From Betaproteobacteria bacterium (GTDB lineage: Bacteria > Pseudomonadota > Gammaproteobacteria > Burkholderiales > Casimicrobiaceae), in assembly GCA_013298455.1 (NCBI GenBank), contig JAAFHR010000076.1, forward strand, positions 1 through 10,844: a stretch of DNA of 10,844 nucleotides, read 5' to 3'. Below, one piece after another: positions 1 to 7,079 of this stretch. A program made the position numbers and the translations under genes. The notes beneath the pieces were generated by a model. It did no database searches. It saw only the letters and a list, made by a program, of their open reading frames with translations, and had not been told where the DNA came from. Numbering within the stretch: position 1 is the first letter of the stretch; each line of letters starts with the position of its first letter.

Positions 1-1
1 C

Positions 2-511
2 GAAGTGCAAGAAAAGGCCGGTTTCATCCCCAACGTCTTTCTCACGCTCGCCCATCGCCCCGCCGAATGCCGAGCGTTTTTCGCATACCACGACGCGCTG
101 ATGTTCAAAGAAACGCCCGCGCTCAGTAAAGCCGAGCGCGAGATGATTGTGGTGGCCACGAGCGGCGCGAATGATTGTTTGTACTGCGTGGTAGCCCACG
201 GCGCGATTTTGCGGATTTACACCAAAAACCCCAGAATCGCTGACCAGTTAGCCGTCAATTACCGGAAAGCCGAAATCACACCAAAGCAGCGCGCGATGCT
301 CGATTTCGCGTTGAAGGTGTGCCTACGTTCCAACGAAGTCGATGAAGCCGATTTCGCCGTGTTGCGCGAGCACGGTTTCACCAGCGATGACATCTGGGAC
401 ATAGGCTCCATCACCGCGTTTTTCGGGATGAGCAACCGACTGGCGAACATGACGAGCATGAAGCCCAACGAAGAGTTTTATTTGATGGGGCGCGTGGCGC
501 GGGCGAAGTAG
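2..511 (+). CDS. Peroxidase-related AhpD-like protein (carboxymuconolactone decarboxylase superfamily), 5'-truncated
   Basis: The reading frame is open to the left edge, so the true start lies outside the window; a GTG at 5 is in frame but is probably an internal Val. The visible part has 168 residues from that GTG. It shows the AhpD-superfamily site NDCLYCVVAH, with Cys58, Cys61 and His65 counted from the GTG. This matches the CxxC...H redox and proton-relay site of alkylhydroperoxidase-like proteins. The flanking text (GFIPNVF near the start, LSKAEREMI before the site) fits the 'uncharacterised peroxidase-related' subfamily of about 190 residues, so roughly 20-30 residues are missing. A role in peroxide reduction is inferred from the family. 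The TAG stop (509-511) lies 2 nt from the opposing stop of the sulfotransferase-like gene. The two stops form the palindrome TAGGCCTA, and no terminator hairpin is seen between them. Confidence 0.85.
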   Translation, partial: EVQEKAGFIPNVFLTLAHRPAECRAFFAYHDALMFKETPALSKAEREMIVVATSGANDCLYCVVAHGAILRIYTKNPRIADQLAVNYRKAEITPKQRAMLDFALKVCLRSNEVDEADFAVLREHGFTSDDIWDIGSITAFFGMSNRLANMTSMKPNEEFYLMGRVARAK

Positions 512-513
512 GC

Positions 514-1512
514 CTAGCCAACGACCACGTTTCGGAACCGAGCTTCGGCGTTAGCGAGCGCCGTTCGTACGTCAGTTTTCAGATCCGTTCGAACGTTTTG
601 TACCCACGGCGGTTCGGCAGTCCAGTAATTCACATAGCTATTTCTCGCCACCGGCAGCTCATATCCGAAGTCGCGATAGATTTGAGCCCCGGCGCTCCCG
701 AGTGCATCATGGTGCGCTTGCATGAAATGAGACTTGTATTCGAACGCTACCCCTGCCCGGTTTACCCGGTGGTCGAACACGCCGCTGGCGACAAATTTGT
801 CTTCAATGTATTGAAGATTCTCAAACGACGCGACCCGAAGCGCACGCTGGAGATTTTCGTGCGTAGGGCTAAGCGCTGGTTCGTTGATAAACGTTTGAAT
901 GCGTCGAAACTCGCGTGCAGCATCCGCCTTCACGTCTTCAAAGCGGACGATCAGCGCCTCGTTGCCTCTCAGCGCGGAGAAACCCCACCACAGCGCGATG
1001 TGCAACAGGTAAGCCGAGATTCTGTCAATTTGCCAACGTGCATCGGCTTCTCGCACCCAGTCGAAAAATGAAGGTGTTTTATTGCCCGGCCTTTGCATTC
1101 GACGCCAAGCTGAAAAAAGCGCATCGCGCGGGTCGCGCACAAAAATAATCTGTCGATCACACGGCGTCCACTGCCCCGGTAGATCGTGACTAAAGCGCGG
1201 CACAATCGCGTTCGAAAAATCGAAGCGGCGTCCGGTGACTAAGCCCGGCATGACGCGAGACCAAGGATCACCCGGATAGTCGTAGCGGTAGGCGTGCCCG
1301 CCCAAGTGCTGCCATTCGCGAGTCATGTCAACGTTCCAAGGGTTCCATACCGGCACATCGAGCTCGAGAAATAGCGACGCTAGCCAGCTGACGCCGCAGG
1401 GTAGCTCCGCCGAAAGCACGTCAAGCGTGAAGCCCGAGAAGCCATCGTAGCCAGGGCGTTCGTGTCCAGCTCCGTCTACGTGAGTGAGCGGACGAAACCG
1501 CGGATTGCTCAT
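514..1512 (-). CDS. Sulfotransferase-fold protein, candidate phosphoramidyl transferase
   Basis: This 332-residue protein is recognisable as a PAPS-type sulfotransferase fold. The 3'-phosphate motif is clear at residues 122-138 (IIFVRDPRDALFSAWRR, with Arg126 and Ser134 as the expected ligands). A typical LIVRFEDVKAD segment follows at 187-197, and a weak RKGxxG-like stretch (NRAGVAFEYK) lies at 251-260. The 5'-phosphosulfate loop, usually PKSGTTW, reads LPCGVSW at 37-43, so the canonical Lys and the TT/TN pair are missing. It is the last gene of the operon and overlaps the APS-kinase-like gene by 4 nt (ATGA). Because that kinase is predicted to make 3'-phospho-CDP-amidate, a PAPS look-alike, I infer that this protein transfers the phosphoramidate (or its methyl ester) to an acceptor. 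An ordinary sulfotransferase using PAPS is the alternative. It has no signal peptide or membrane segment, so it is probably cytoplasmic. Confidence 0.8.
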   Translation of the reverse strand: MSNPRFRPLTHVDGAGHERPGYDGFSGFTLDVLSAELPCGVSWLASLFLELDVPVWNPWNVDMTREWQHLGGHAYRYDYPGDPWSRVMPGLVTGRRFDFSNAIVPRFSHDLPGQWTPCDRQIIFVRDPRDALFSAWRRMQRPGNKTPSFFDWVREADARWQIDRISAYLLHIALWWGFSALRGNEALIVRFEDVKADAAREFRRIQTFINEPALSPTHENLQRALRVASFENLQYIEDKFVASGVFDHRVNRAGVAFEYKSHFMQAHHDALGSAGAQIYRDFGYELPVARNSYVNYWTAEPPWVQNVRTDLKTDVRTALANAEARFRNVVVG

Positions 1513-2075
1513 CGTTGTCCGCTTGCTTCGTCAAGCATCGAGAGCCATCGATTTCGGATCGTTTGCGCCTGCGAGAGTAGCGAGTCCATCGAGCCATCGT
1601 TCACAAAGTGGTGATCTGGCTGCTCTGGGAGTTCTGCCGCGATGCCCGCACCTACCCACTGACTTGAATTGACCAGCTGTCCAGGTCGGCGATCGTTGCG
1701 AAGCCGCTCGTCTGCGTCGAGGAGACAGAGCAGGAGTGGCAGTTCGCGCTGGCGCGAGAATTCGCGATTGCGTTTGTGGATCGTCTCAAACAAGGAAATC
1801 GTCGCAACTACGCAGGTAGTCCCTGCTGAAGCGAGCGACCAAGTACGGTGTTGTAGCGCCTGAGCCACGAGCAAACGAGCATCCCGAGAAAAGCCCGCAG
1901 TGGGCATTTCGCTGCGTCGGAAAGCGTCGCCGTCGAGTAATGTAGCGTCAAGGTTGCTCCTCGACAAGACCGAGACCACCTCCGTAGCCAGCGTCGTTTT
2001 ACCGGCTCCCGCAAGCCCGCAAATCCAGATCACGCCGCCATTCATGCGGCGGGTCGACCTAGCGCCGCCAGTCAT
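1509..2075 (-). CDS. APS-kinase-like protein, probable cytidine diphosphoramidate 3'-kinase (Cj1415-like)
   Basis: The protein has 188 residues from the ATG at 2075, which overlaps the cytidylyltransferase end by 17 nt. A second ATG at 2045 would give 178 residues; neither has a strong ribosome site. Features of adenylylsulfate kinases are present: the Walker A loop GLAGAGKTT at 20-28, LDGD at 47-50, a GFSRDAR-like segment shortly after, and a C-terminal lid with NDRRPGQL where APS kinases have RDPKGLY. In C. jejuni the CysC-like homologue Cj1415 phosphorylates the ribose 3'-OH of cytidine diphosphoramidate with ATP. Its position between the cytidylyltransferase and a sulfotransferase-fold gene supports the same job here. 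True APS kinase is the alternative, but no cysD, cysN, cysH or other sulfate-assimilation gene is in the window. Confidence 0.82.
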   Translation of the reverse strand: MTGGARSTRRMNGGVIWICGLAGAGKTTLATEVVSVLSRSNLDATLLDGDAFRRSEMPTAGFSRDARLLVAQALQHRTWSLASAGTTCVVATISLFETIHKRNREFSRQRELPLLLCLLDADERLRNDRRPGQLVNSSQWVGAGIAAELPEQPDHHFVNDGSMDSLLSQAQTIRNRWLSMLDEASGQR

Positions 2076-2829
2076 GAATCCAATCCGTTTGAGCGAGCCC
2101 TTTTGCCACAGTGTCCCGGTCCGCCGGTGTGTCGACTTCAATCCAGCCGCCCTCGCAATCCACGACGTTAACCGTTACCCCTTGCCCGAGAATGACTTGC
2201 AGCAATTGGGTGGTGTCGCCACGTCGTTGGAGTGTTTCATCCGCGACTAGGGGGCGACTTAAGTGCTTCCAGCCCGCCGGGGTCGTTTTGAGCAGGCCCA
2301 TGAATTGCCCACCGATCTCATCGAGTGAAAAGGCTCGGCCGCCGATGGCGCGCAACTTGCCGTCGTTCGAAGCGAAGGTTTCAGCATCGTCAATCGGGTC
2401 ACTGAACCGAGCTTCCCATAGCGAACGCCACTGGGTGTTGTTAGCAACGACGATATCACCCACCGCGTTGGCAAGGCATGACAAATGCGTCGAACGGACC
2501 GCGACGTCTGAGTAGGTGATTAAGCAAGGCTCCGTGGCGATGAACGACGCCGCACGCATCAGCGTTCCCAGCATGTTCGTTGATGCCCAATCGACGTGAT
2601 GTGTCAGCTCGGTGTGTTCCCCTCGGTAGCTTTCTAGGCACTCCGCGCGGTAGCCTGTGATGATCACGATCTTCTCGACCCCTGCATTTCGCAGCGATTC
2701 GATTAACCAGTCGAGCAGTGGACGCCCCGCCACTTCGGTGAGGCACTTTGGAAGTTCGGCTGTGCTGGCGCCGAGGCGACTACCTCGCCCAGCGGCGAGC
2801 ACTACGGCATGTCTCGCTCTGTCTTTCAT
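2059..2829 (-). CDS. LicC-like nucleotidyltransferase, probable CTP:L-glutamine-phosphate cytidylyltransferase (Cj1416-like)
   Basis: This 256-residue protein is a single NTP-transferase (Rossmann-like) domain. The nucleotide loop AAGRGSRLG is at 12-20 and the substrate lysine segment PKCLTEVAG at 27-35. A STNM motif at 83-86 is typical of choline-phosphate and phosphonate cytidylyltransferases. Asp108 in YSDV is the likely metal ligand. Residues 134-152 contain the W...W..R...P..DAE.F pattern also seen in LicC-like enzymes, and EVD at 231-233 is the likely second metal site. Alone it could be a phosphocholine or phosphonate cytidylyltransferase. Next to a glutamine-kinase-like gene and a Cj1417-like hydrolase, the best reading is transfer of CMP from CTP to L-glutamine phosphate, giving CDP-L-glutamine. 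Its ATG overlaps the methyltransferase stop by 4 nt (ATGA), indicating translational coupling. Confidence 0.83.
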   Translation of the reverse strand: MKDRARHAVVLAAGRGSRLGASTAELPKCLTEVAGRPLLDWLIESLRNAGVEKIVIITGYRAECLESYRGEHTELTHHVDWASTNMLGTLMRAASFIATEPCLITYSDVAVRSTHLSCLANAVGDIVVANNTQWRSLWEARFSDPIDDAETFASNDGKLRAIGGRAFSLDEIGGQFMGLLKTTPAGWKHLSRPLVADETLQRRGDTTQLLQVILGQGVTVNVVDCEGGWIEVDTPADRDTVAKGLAQTDWIHDWRR

Positions 2830-3593
2830 CGCGCGTCAGTTCGTTTGCGATACAGCCATACTGCCGTTGAAAACGGGACCTCGATGCTACCTTTGGGGAC
2901 GACGGCGCTGATGCGAGATACAACGCGCTCGAAAGCGCCGCCCGCAGCTCGCGCGAGCGTTGCGTGAGAGCGCCACCCAGCGATGAAGTTTTCGTGGCCT
3001 GTGCGATGAACAAACGGATGCCGACCGTGTTCAATCAATTGAAAGTGCCCACTCATCATCACCGATTCAGTGGGATCGGTGCGGCGCGAACCATACTCAA
3101 ACTTGGGCAACTCCAAACGAATGCCGCTTTCAATCGCTGCTTGCAGCGGATCGTCGAGATTGCGGTGGTTCCACATCAGGGCCAACAGGCCACCATCGAC
3201 TAACACTCTCGACGCCTCTTTCAGAGCAAGTCCCGCACTGACAACGTTGAACGACGAACCAAAACACACCACCTCGTACTGTGCGTCTCGTAGCGGTAGC
3301 GCTTCTGCCCGAGCCGCGATCCAAGTCGCGCGAAGATTAGCCGCATGGAGCGTCGCAGCCCGCCGCATTGCGGCATTGGGCTCAACGGCGAGCACTTGAA
3401 AGCCAGCACTCAGCAACGGACGGGTGAGTTTGCCAGTGCCAGCGCCGACGTCAAGCGCGTGTCGCAAGGGTCTCGAGGTCATGACTTGGTTAACCACTTG
3501 TTGAATCGCAGGTGCAGCGTAATCAGCACGATGTTCGTAGGATTCGGCGAGTGCCGAATAGTCCCAAGCGAGCCTGGTGCGGGTGTTCGTCAT
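2826..3593 (-). CDS. Class I SAM-dependent methyltransferase, candidate phosphoramidate O-methyltransferase
   Basis: The protein has 255 residues with a class I (Methyltransf_11-like) fold. Motif I is LDVGAGTGK at 47-55, the acidic end of strand 2 is VEPN at 70-73, and the post-core strand is LLALMWNHRN at 135-144. The sequence does not show the acceptor. In the C. jejuni locus two methyltransferases (Cj1419 and Cj1420) accompany the phosphoramidate genes and are thought to supply the O-methyl group; here there is only one. It sits between the glutamine-kinase-like gene and the cytidylyltransferase, with 4-nt ATGA overlaps on both sides, so it belongs to the same translation-coupled unit. Methylation of the phosphoramidate oxygen is an inference. 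Methylation of the final acceptor or of an intermediate is equally compatible with the sequence. Confidence 0.85.
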   Translation of the reverse strand: MTNTRTRLAWDYSALAESYEHRADYAAPAIQQVVNQVMTSRPLRHALDVGAGTGKLTRPLLSAGFQVLAVEPNAAMRRAATLHAANLRATWIAARAEALPLRDAQYEVVCFGSSFNVVSAGLALKEASRVLVDGGLLALMWNHRNLDDPLQAAIESGIRLELPKFEYGSRRTDPTESVMMSGHFQLIEHGRHPFVHRTGHENFIAGWRSHATLARAAGGAFERVVSRISAVVPKGSIEVPFSTAVWLYRKRTDAR

Positions 3594-5842
3594 GCTGTCA
3601 CCGAGAGGTGGCGTTGGTCGAAGTCGATGGCGACAGATTGCGCGCCAGAGACTGCATCATAAGTAGTTTCACCACAACCCAGAACGTAGGGCAGACCGAG
3701 CTCCTCGCAGCGAATGGCCATGTGTGAGTGCGGCCCGCCGAAGCAGGTGATCAGCGCAGCAATGGAATGTTCGAGTATCCAATCGAAACCTGGATCTGCC
3801 GCGCGAATCGCGACGATCAACCCCTCGTCTAGCCTGTGTGGCACATCAAATCGATCAATGACAAGGACGCGAGCCGACACACGTCCCCGGCCAAAGAACG
3901 TTGGGCGTGCTGCCGTGTCAACGCTCGCCCGGAAATCTTCGCGTTGAGTAATGAGCGAAGGCATGCGAATGATGCATTCCGACGCGTGCTTCACTGCGGC
4001 TCGTGCAGAGTGATCGCGAAGGCGTCCGATGCTTTGAGCCTCACGCAGCGCATCGATACTCAGATGCGAAAGCGACTCCGTGCCCAGCTCCTGACCCGCT
4101 CCCCAGCTCGATAGCGCTGCTAGCCAATCAGATACTGCGCAAGCGAGGATCGATTTGCTGCACTCTCGCAGCTCGATCCGTTGGCGCGAGCGTTGTAGCC
4201 ATGCTTCAGCGGGTTCACTGAAACCGCGCGACGCAATTGATGCGCCGATCATTCGGCGCTCTGCAGTCGAAAGCTCGAAGCGAGGCGTGGCTCGTTGCGC
4301 CGGTTGTATTGGTGATGCAATCGGTGGCACACGAATATCAAACGTTGACGGCCGTCGCGATAGTGGGTAACTCCCAACTGTTTGCGAGATGCCTGAGAGC
4401 GAACTGAGGTCGGTAGACAGCTCGTTCACTCGTGACGCTTTGATGGCACCTGCGCGGCACAAACTCTCCAGTTGAAAGCGGGCAACGAATGCAAGTCGTG
4501 CGTGGCGAGCAAAATCCAATGCCAAAATGCGGATAGGTTCCAGGCACAGCATCAGTGCTGGCAAGTCGTTGGACGCGGCGTAGATATTCCGCCTCACATC
4601 GTTCAACGCTGAGCGCAGCATTTCGATGGACTGTTGTTGCGACGGCCCTTTAAGCCAACGGGCTTCCAGCGCTTGCAATGCGCTTTCCCATTGTCGCTGT
4701 TGCCCCACCTTCAGCCCTGCCGCATGGAGCTGTTGACGGGATTCGTCGGCAAAGCCAACGCAGGTCGGTTGAAGCTCGGTTTCGATTCGATCATGAAGTG
4801 AGGGTGCTCGTCGCAGTCGCTCAATACTCGCCTCGACTACCGCTGTCGCTGAATTGTCCGTCAGTTGGCTTGGAATGAGCGAACTGAGGCTCGCCCGGAC
4901 GTCCACGTAAGGTCGCCCCGCTAACGGCATGAGCAGCGGGTGAACCGGAGAGGTTCGGTAACCGAGCTCGATACGAGCCACCCTCCACGATCGACGAGTG
5001 ATTAGCGAATCAAAGAGCGAGAGCGCAAGCGCTCTGGGATGCTCGCCGATCAGTTCAGCGGGATTCCAATCGGGCATCAGTCCCAGCACGGTCGTCTGCC
5101 CCAACTCGCCAGTTCGAGGCGCTTGACATTCACCATACGCAGACTCAACCGCTCTCAAAATTCGATTGCGCACGACCTCAGACACCCGTGCGGACGCTCG
5201 TGTCGATGGCGTCACTTGAAGCAAGCGTAGTCGTCCGTTTTGAGCCACCGCAATTTCGAGCTCTAGGGCGTTCGACTGAAGCAGCCGTTCAAGTTGTGAC
5301 AGCAACCCGAATGCGCGCTGCACTGCACTGGGCCACTCTCGACGGGGTGGGCTACCTGACGAGAGCCAGAAGCGCGACGTATTGCACCAACCAGCCGTTA
5401 TCGCATTGGTTTCGGAACCCTCTCGGTAGCTGACGGATGCGCTACCCGGGTGGTGCGTTGCCGTGGCTGAGCTTGCGCCTATGACCGCTCGAGCATCGGT
5501 GACCCAGCGCTGAATAAGCAGCTCGTCAGACGGCTTCACGTGGTTGTAGCGCGCGATGACGCGTTGGATCGCGTCGCTTAGGGCGGCCGCATCCGAGCCG
5601 CTCAGCGGCCCCAGTGACAAGTATCGCCCCGCCTGAGAATGCAGCCCAGCGCATTCACTTGCTCGGCTGCTGCGCATCGCTACGAGATCGGAACGAAAAC
5701 GCGTCTTGATCCGCTGTAAACAGTGCCTCGCATCGAGCTGCCATTCTGAAACTGTTAACACGATGAATGCAGGCACGTAGCGTCGCAACGAGGACGACTC
5801 GACGCGTCGGAGCCAGGTCGCTTTCGAAGCGCCGTCGATCAC
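3590..5842 (-). CDS. PEP-synthase-like ATP-grasp/phospho-His enzyme, probable L-glutamine kinase (Cj1418-like)
   Basis: The protein has 750 residues from a GTG start that overlaps the upstream stop (GTGA) and follows an AGGAG site by 4 nt. The N-terminal PPDK-type ATP-grasp region (about 1-215) shows Lys7, AMRSS at 55-59, LIQRWV at 109-114, and the metal-ligand segment ending LLQVTP at 207-212. A PDWNPAELIG segment lies at 257-266. The C-terminal mobile domain has GGPHSHMAI at 702-710, with His707 as the expected phospho-carrier, and the protein ends about 40 residues later. The TIM-barrel PEP domain of PEP synthase and PPDK is absent, so it is not a gluconeogenic enzyme. This architecture matches Cj1418, which uses ATP to phosphorylate the amide nitrogen of L-glutamine, releasing AMP and phosphate. 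Roughly 430 central residues have no domain I can name; they may bind glutamine. The substrate is inferred from the gene neighbours. Confidence 0.85.
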   Translation of the reverse strand: MIDGASKATWLRRVESSSLRRYVPAFIVLTVSEWQLDARHCLQRIKTRFRSDLVAMRSSRASECAGLHSQAGRYLSLGPLSGSDAAALSDAIQRVIARYNHVKPSDELLIQRWVTDARAVIGASSATATHHPGSASVSYREGSETNAITAGWCNTSRFWLSSGSPPRREWPSAVQRAFGLLSQLERLLQSNALELEIAVAQNGRLRLLQVTPSTRASARVSEVVRNRILRAVESAYGECQAPRTGELGQTTVLGLMPDWNPAELIGEHPRALALSLFDSLITRRSWRVARIELGYRTSPVHPLLMPLAGRPYVDVRASLSSLIPSQLTDNSATAVVEASIERLRRAPSLHDRIETELQPTCVGFADESRQQLHAAGLKVGQQRQWESALQALEARWLKGPSQQQSIEMLRSALNDVRRNIYAASNDLPALMLCLEPIRILALDFARHARLAFVARFQLESLCRAGAIKASRVNELSTDLSSLSGISQTVGSYPLSRRPSTFDIRVPPIASPIQPAQRATPRFELSTAERRMIGASIASRGFSEPAEAWLQRSRQRIELRECSKSILACAVSDWLAALSSWGAGQELGTESLSHLSIDALREAQSIGRLRDHSARAAVKHASECIIRMPSLITQREDFRASVDTAARPTFFGRGRVSARVLVIDRFDVPHRLDEGLIVAIRAADPGFDWILEHSIAALITCFGGPHSHMAIRCEELGLPYVLGCGETTYDAVSGAQSVAIDFDQRHLSVTA

Positions 5843-6657
5843 TTAGCTCCTAGGCGATGTCGTTGTTCATCGTCGACAAAATGATTGAGCGCAGCATCGC
5901 AAAACGCTGCAAACAGCGGCGACGCAGGTAGCAGTGGTGTGCTGGAGCCAGCCAACAACTCCGCATGCCACTGCACCCCCACAACGAATCGTGATTGATC
6001 GCGGTGACTGATGGCTTCAACCAAACCATCCTCGTCGCAGCGAGCCTCAACGCGCAAATTGGCGCCAAGTCGGTCTATGCCTTGATGATGAATTGAGTTC
6101 ACAAGGCCTTCACGACACCCGAGCAGTTGAGCTAGCTCGCTGTCGGCTTCCAATTTGACGCGATGGTAGTGTTCGTCATAGCGCACCGGGTCGCTGTGTG
6201 CGATTGAGTGCGGGCGCTGCAAGAGGAGATCTTGAAAGAGCGTGCCACCGCAGGCGACATTGACCAGTTGGCAGCCACGGCACAGCCCTAAGATAGGTTT
6301 GCGAAGCTCAAAAAATGCGCGAAAGAACGCCAGCTCTGTGGCGTCGCGGCGTGCATCACCACGCCAATCATCTCGGAGTGCGCTCTGACCGTAGCTGCTC
6401 GGTGCGATGTCAGCACCACCCTGCAGCAACAGCCCGTCAAGTCTTGACGCATAGTCGCGTGCGATTGATTCAGTGATGGACTCCGGGCTCGGTAACGTCA
6501 CGGCTAGCGCTCCCGCCGCGGCCAGCCGTTCGCTGATCGCGCTCTGTGCGAGAAAAAGCGTTTGCCTGAAGGATCCTCGTGCTGATTGATCGGCATAGTG
6601 AATTCTTGGAGTGACTCCGATTAGCACGCGGCCCTTTTCATGGTGTGCTCGCGTCAT
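5839..6657 (-). CDS. Class I glutamine-amidotransferase-like hydrolase, probable gamma-glutamyl-CDP-amidate hydrolase (Cj1417-like)
   Basis: This 272-residue protein belongs to the peptidase C26/PuuD-like family. The oxyanion region is LQGGADI at 78-84, the nucleophile elbow is LGLCRGCQ at 123-130 with Cys126, and the His-Glu pair is in GVQWHAE at 227-233 (His231, Glu233). A family-typical SIHHQGI segment is at 188-194. By itself it could be a gamma-glutamyl-GABA hydrolase. Next to glutamine-kinase-like and cytidylyltransferase genes, the reaction expected from C. jejuni Cj1417 is hydrolysis of CDP-L-glutamine to cytidine diphosphoramidate and L-glutamate. Its ATG directly follows the toxin stop (TAAATG), and its TGA overlaps the GTG of the next gene. 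It is the first pathway gene of the operon, so pathway expression probably depends on transcription through the toxin-antitoxin genes. Confidence 0.85.
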   Translation of the reverse strand: MTRAHHEKGRVLIGVTPRIHYADQSARGSFRQTLFLAQSAISERLAAAGALAVTLPSPESITESIARDYASRLDGLLLQGGADIAPSSYGQSALRDDWRGDARRDATELAFFRAFFELRKPILGLCRGCQLVNVACGGTLFQDLLLQRPHSIAHSDPVRYDEHYHRVKLEADSELAQLLGCREGLVNSIHHQGIDRLGANLRVEARCDEDGLVEAISHRDQSRFVVGVQWHAELLAGSSTPLLPASPLFAAFCDAALNHFVDDEQRHRLGAK

Positions 6658-7077
6658 TTAGTCCATCGCCCACGGGTCAAACAACCGAAGCCCTGCGATA
6701 TCGGCAAAATCGCGCACGTTTCTCGTCGCCAATACCAAGTCGTGCGTTAGCGCAGTGGCTGCGAGCAAACCATCGATCACAGCCAGCGGGCGCGGCGTTT
6801 GCGCCATCATCCGACCCCAACGGTCAGCCACCCGAAGATCATAGGGAAGAATGCGGCCTCTGAGTTCGGCTACGAGCTTCTGCTCAAGCCAACGCTCAAG
6901 TTTGTGACGACGAGCCTCGTCCTTATACAACTCAATGCCCTTGCGAACTTCGCCTAAGGTCAGGGCGCTGAGAAAACAGTTGTTTGGATTGAGTGCCGCA
7001 ATTCGCTCGAGTGCGAGTTCATTGGCGTTGCGCTTGAGCGGCTCAGAAATTACGTTCGTGTCGAGCAAGTACCCCAT
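6658..7077 (-). CDS. Type II toxin, PIN-domain endoribonuclease (FitB/VapC family)
   Basis: The protein has 139 residues from the ATG at 7077, giving the usual MGYLLDTNVISEP start; a TTG at 7083 would add two residues. The acidic PIN site is complete: Asp6 in LLDTNV, Glu43 in TLGEVRKG, Asp102 in VIDGLLAATA, and Asn120/Asp123 in TRNVRDF. FitB and VapC toxins of this kind are Mg-dependent RNases held inactive by the co-encoded antitoxin. The antitoxin gene ends 2 nt upstream (TGAGCATG). The toxin stop is fused directly to the start codon of the phosphoramidate-pathway hydrolase, which is unusual because toxin-antitoxin pairs usually form their own two-gene unit. No frameshift or active-site loss is seen, so the toxin is predicted to be functional. 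Confidence 0.92.
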   Translation of the reverse strand: MGYLLDTNVISEPLKRNANELALERIAALNPNNCFLSALTLGEVRKGIELYKDEARRHKLERWLEQKLVAELRGRILPYDLRVADRWGRMMAQTPRPLAVIDGLLAATALTHDLVLATRNVRDFADIAGLRLFDPWAMD

Positions 7078-7079
7078 GC

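Noticed and set aside
598..1071. A 157-codon plus-strand open frame opposite the sulfotransferase-like gene.
   Set aside because: It is antisense to a clear family member with conserved motifs and has no domain features of its own.
514..2075. APS kinase plus sulfotransferase as an ordinary sulfation pair.
   Set aside because: Kept only as an alternative. No ATP sulfurylase or other sulfate genes are present, the sulfotransferase donor loop is atypical, and the pair sits in the same coupled block as Cj1416-1418-like genes.
2059..2829. Phosphonate or phosphocholine biosynthesis because of the LicC-like cytidylyltransferase.
   Set aside because: No PEP mutase, phosphonopyruvate decarboxylase or choline kinase gene is in the window.
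3590..5842. Reading the 750-residue protein as phosphoenolpyruvate synthase or PPDK.
   Set aside because: The protein ends about 40 residues after the phospho-His motif, so the C-terminal PEP-binding TIM barrel is missing, and the neighbours fit the glutamine-kinase pathway instead.
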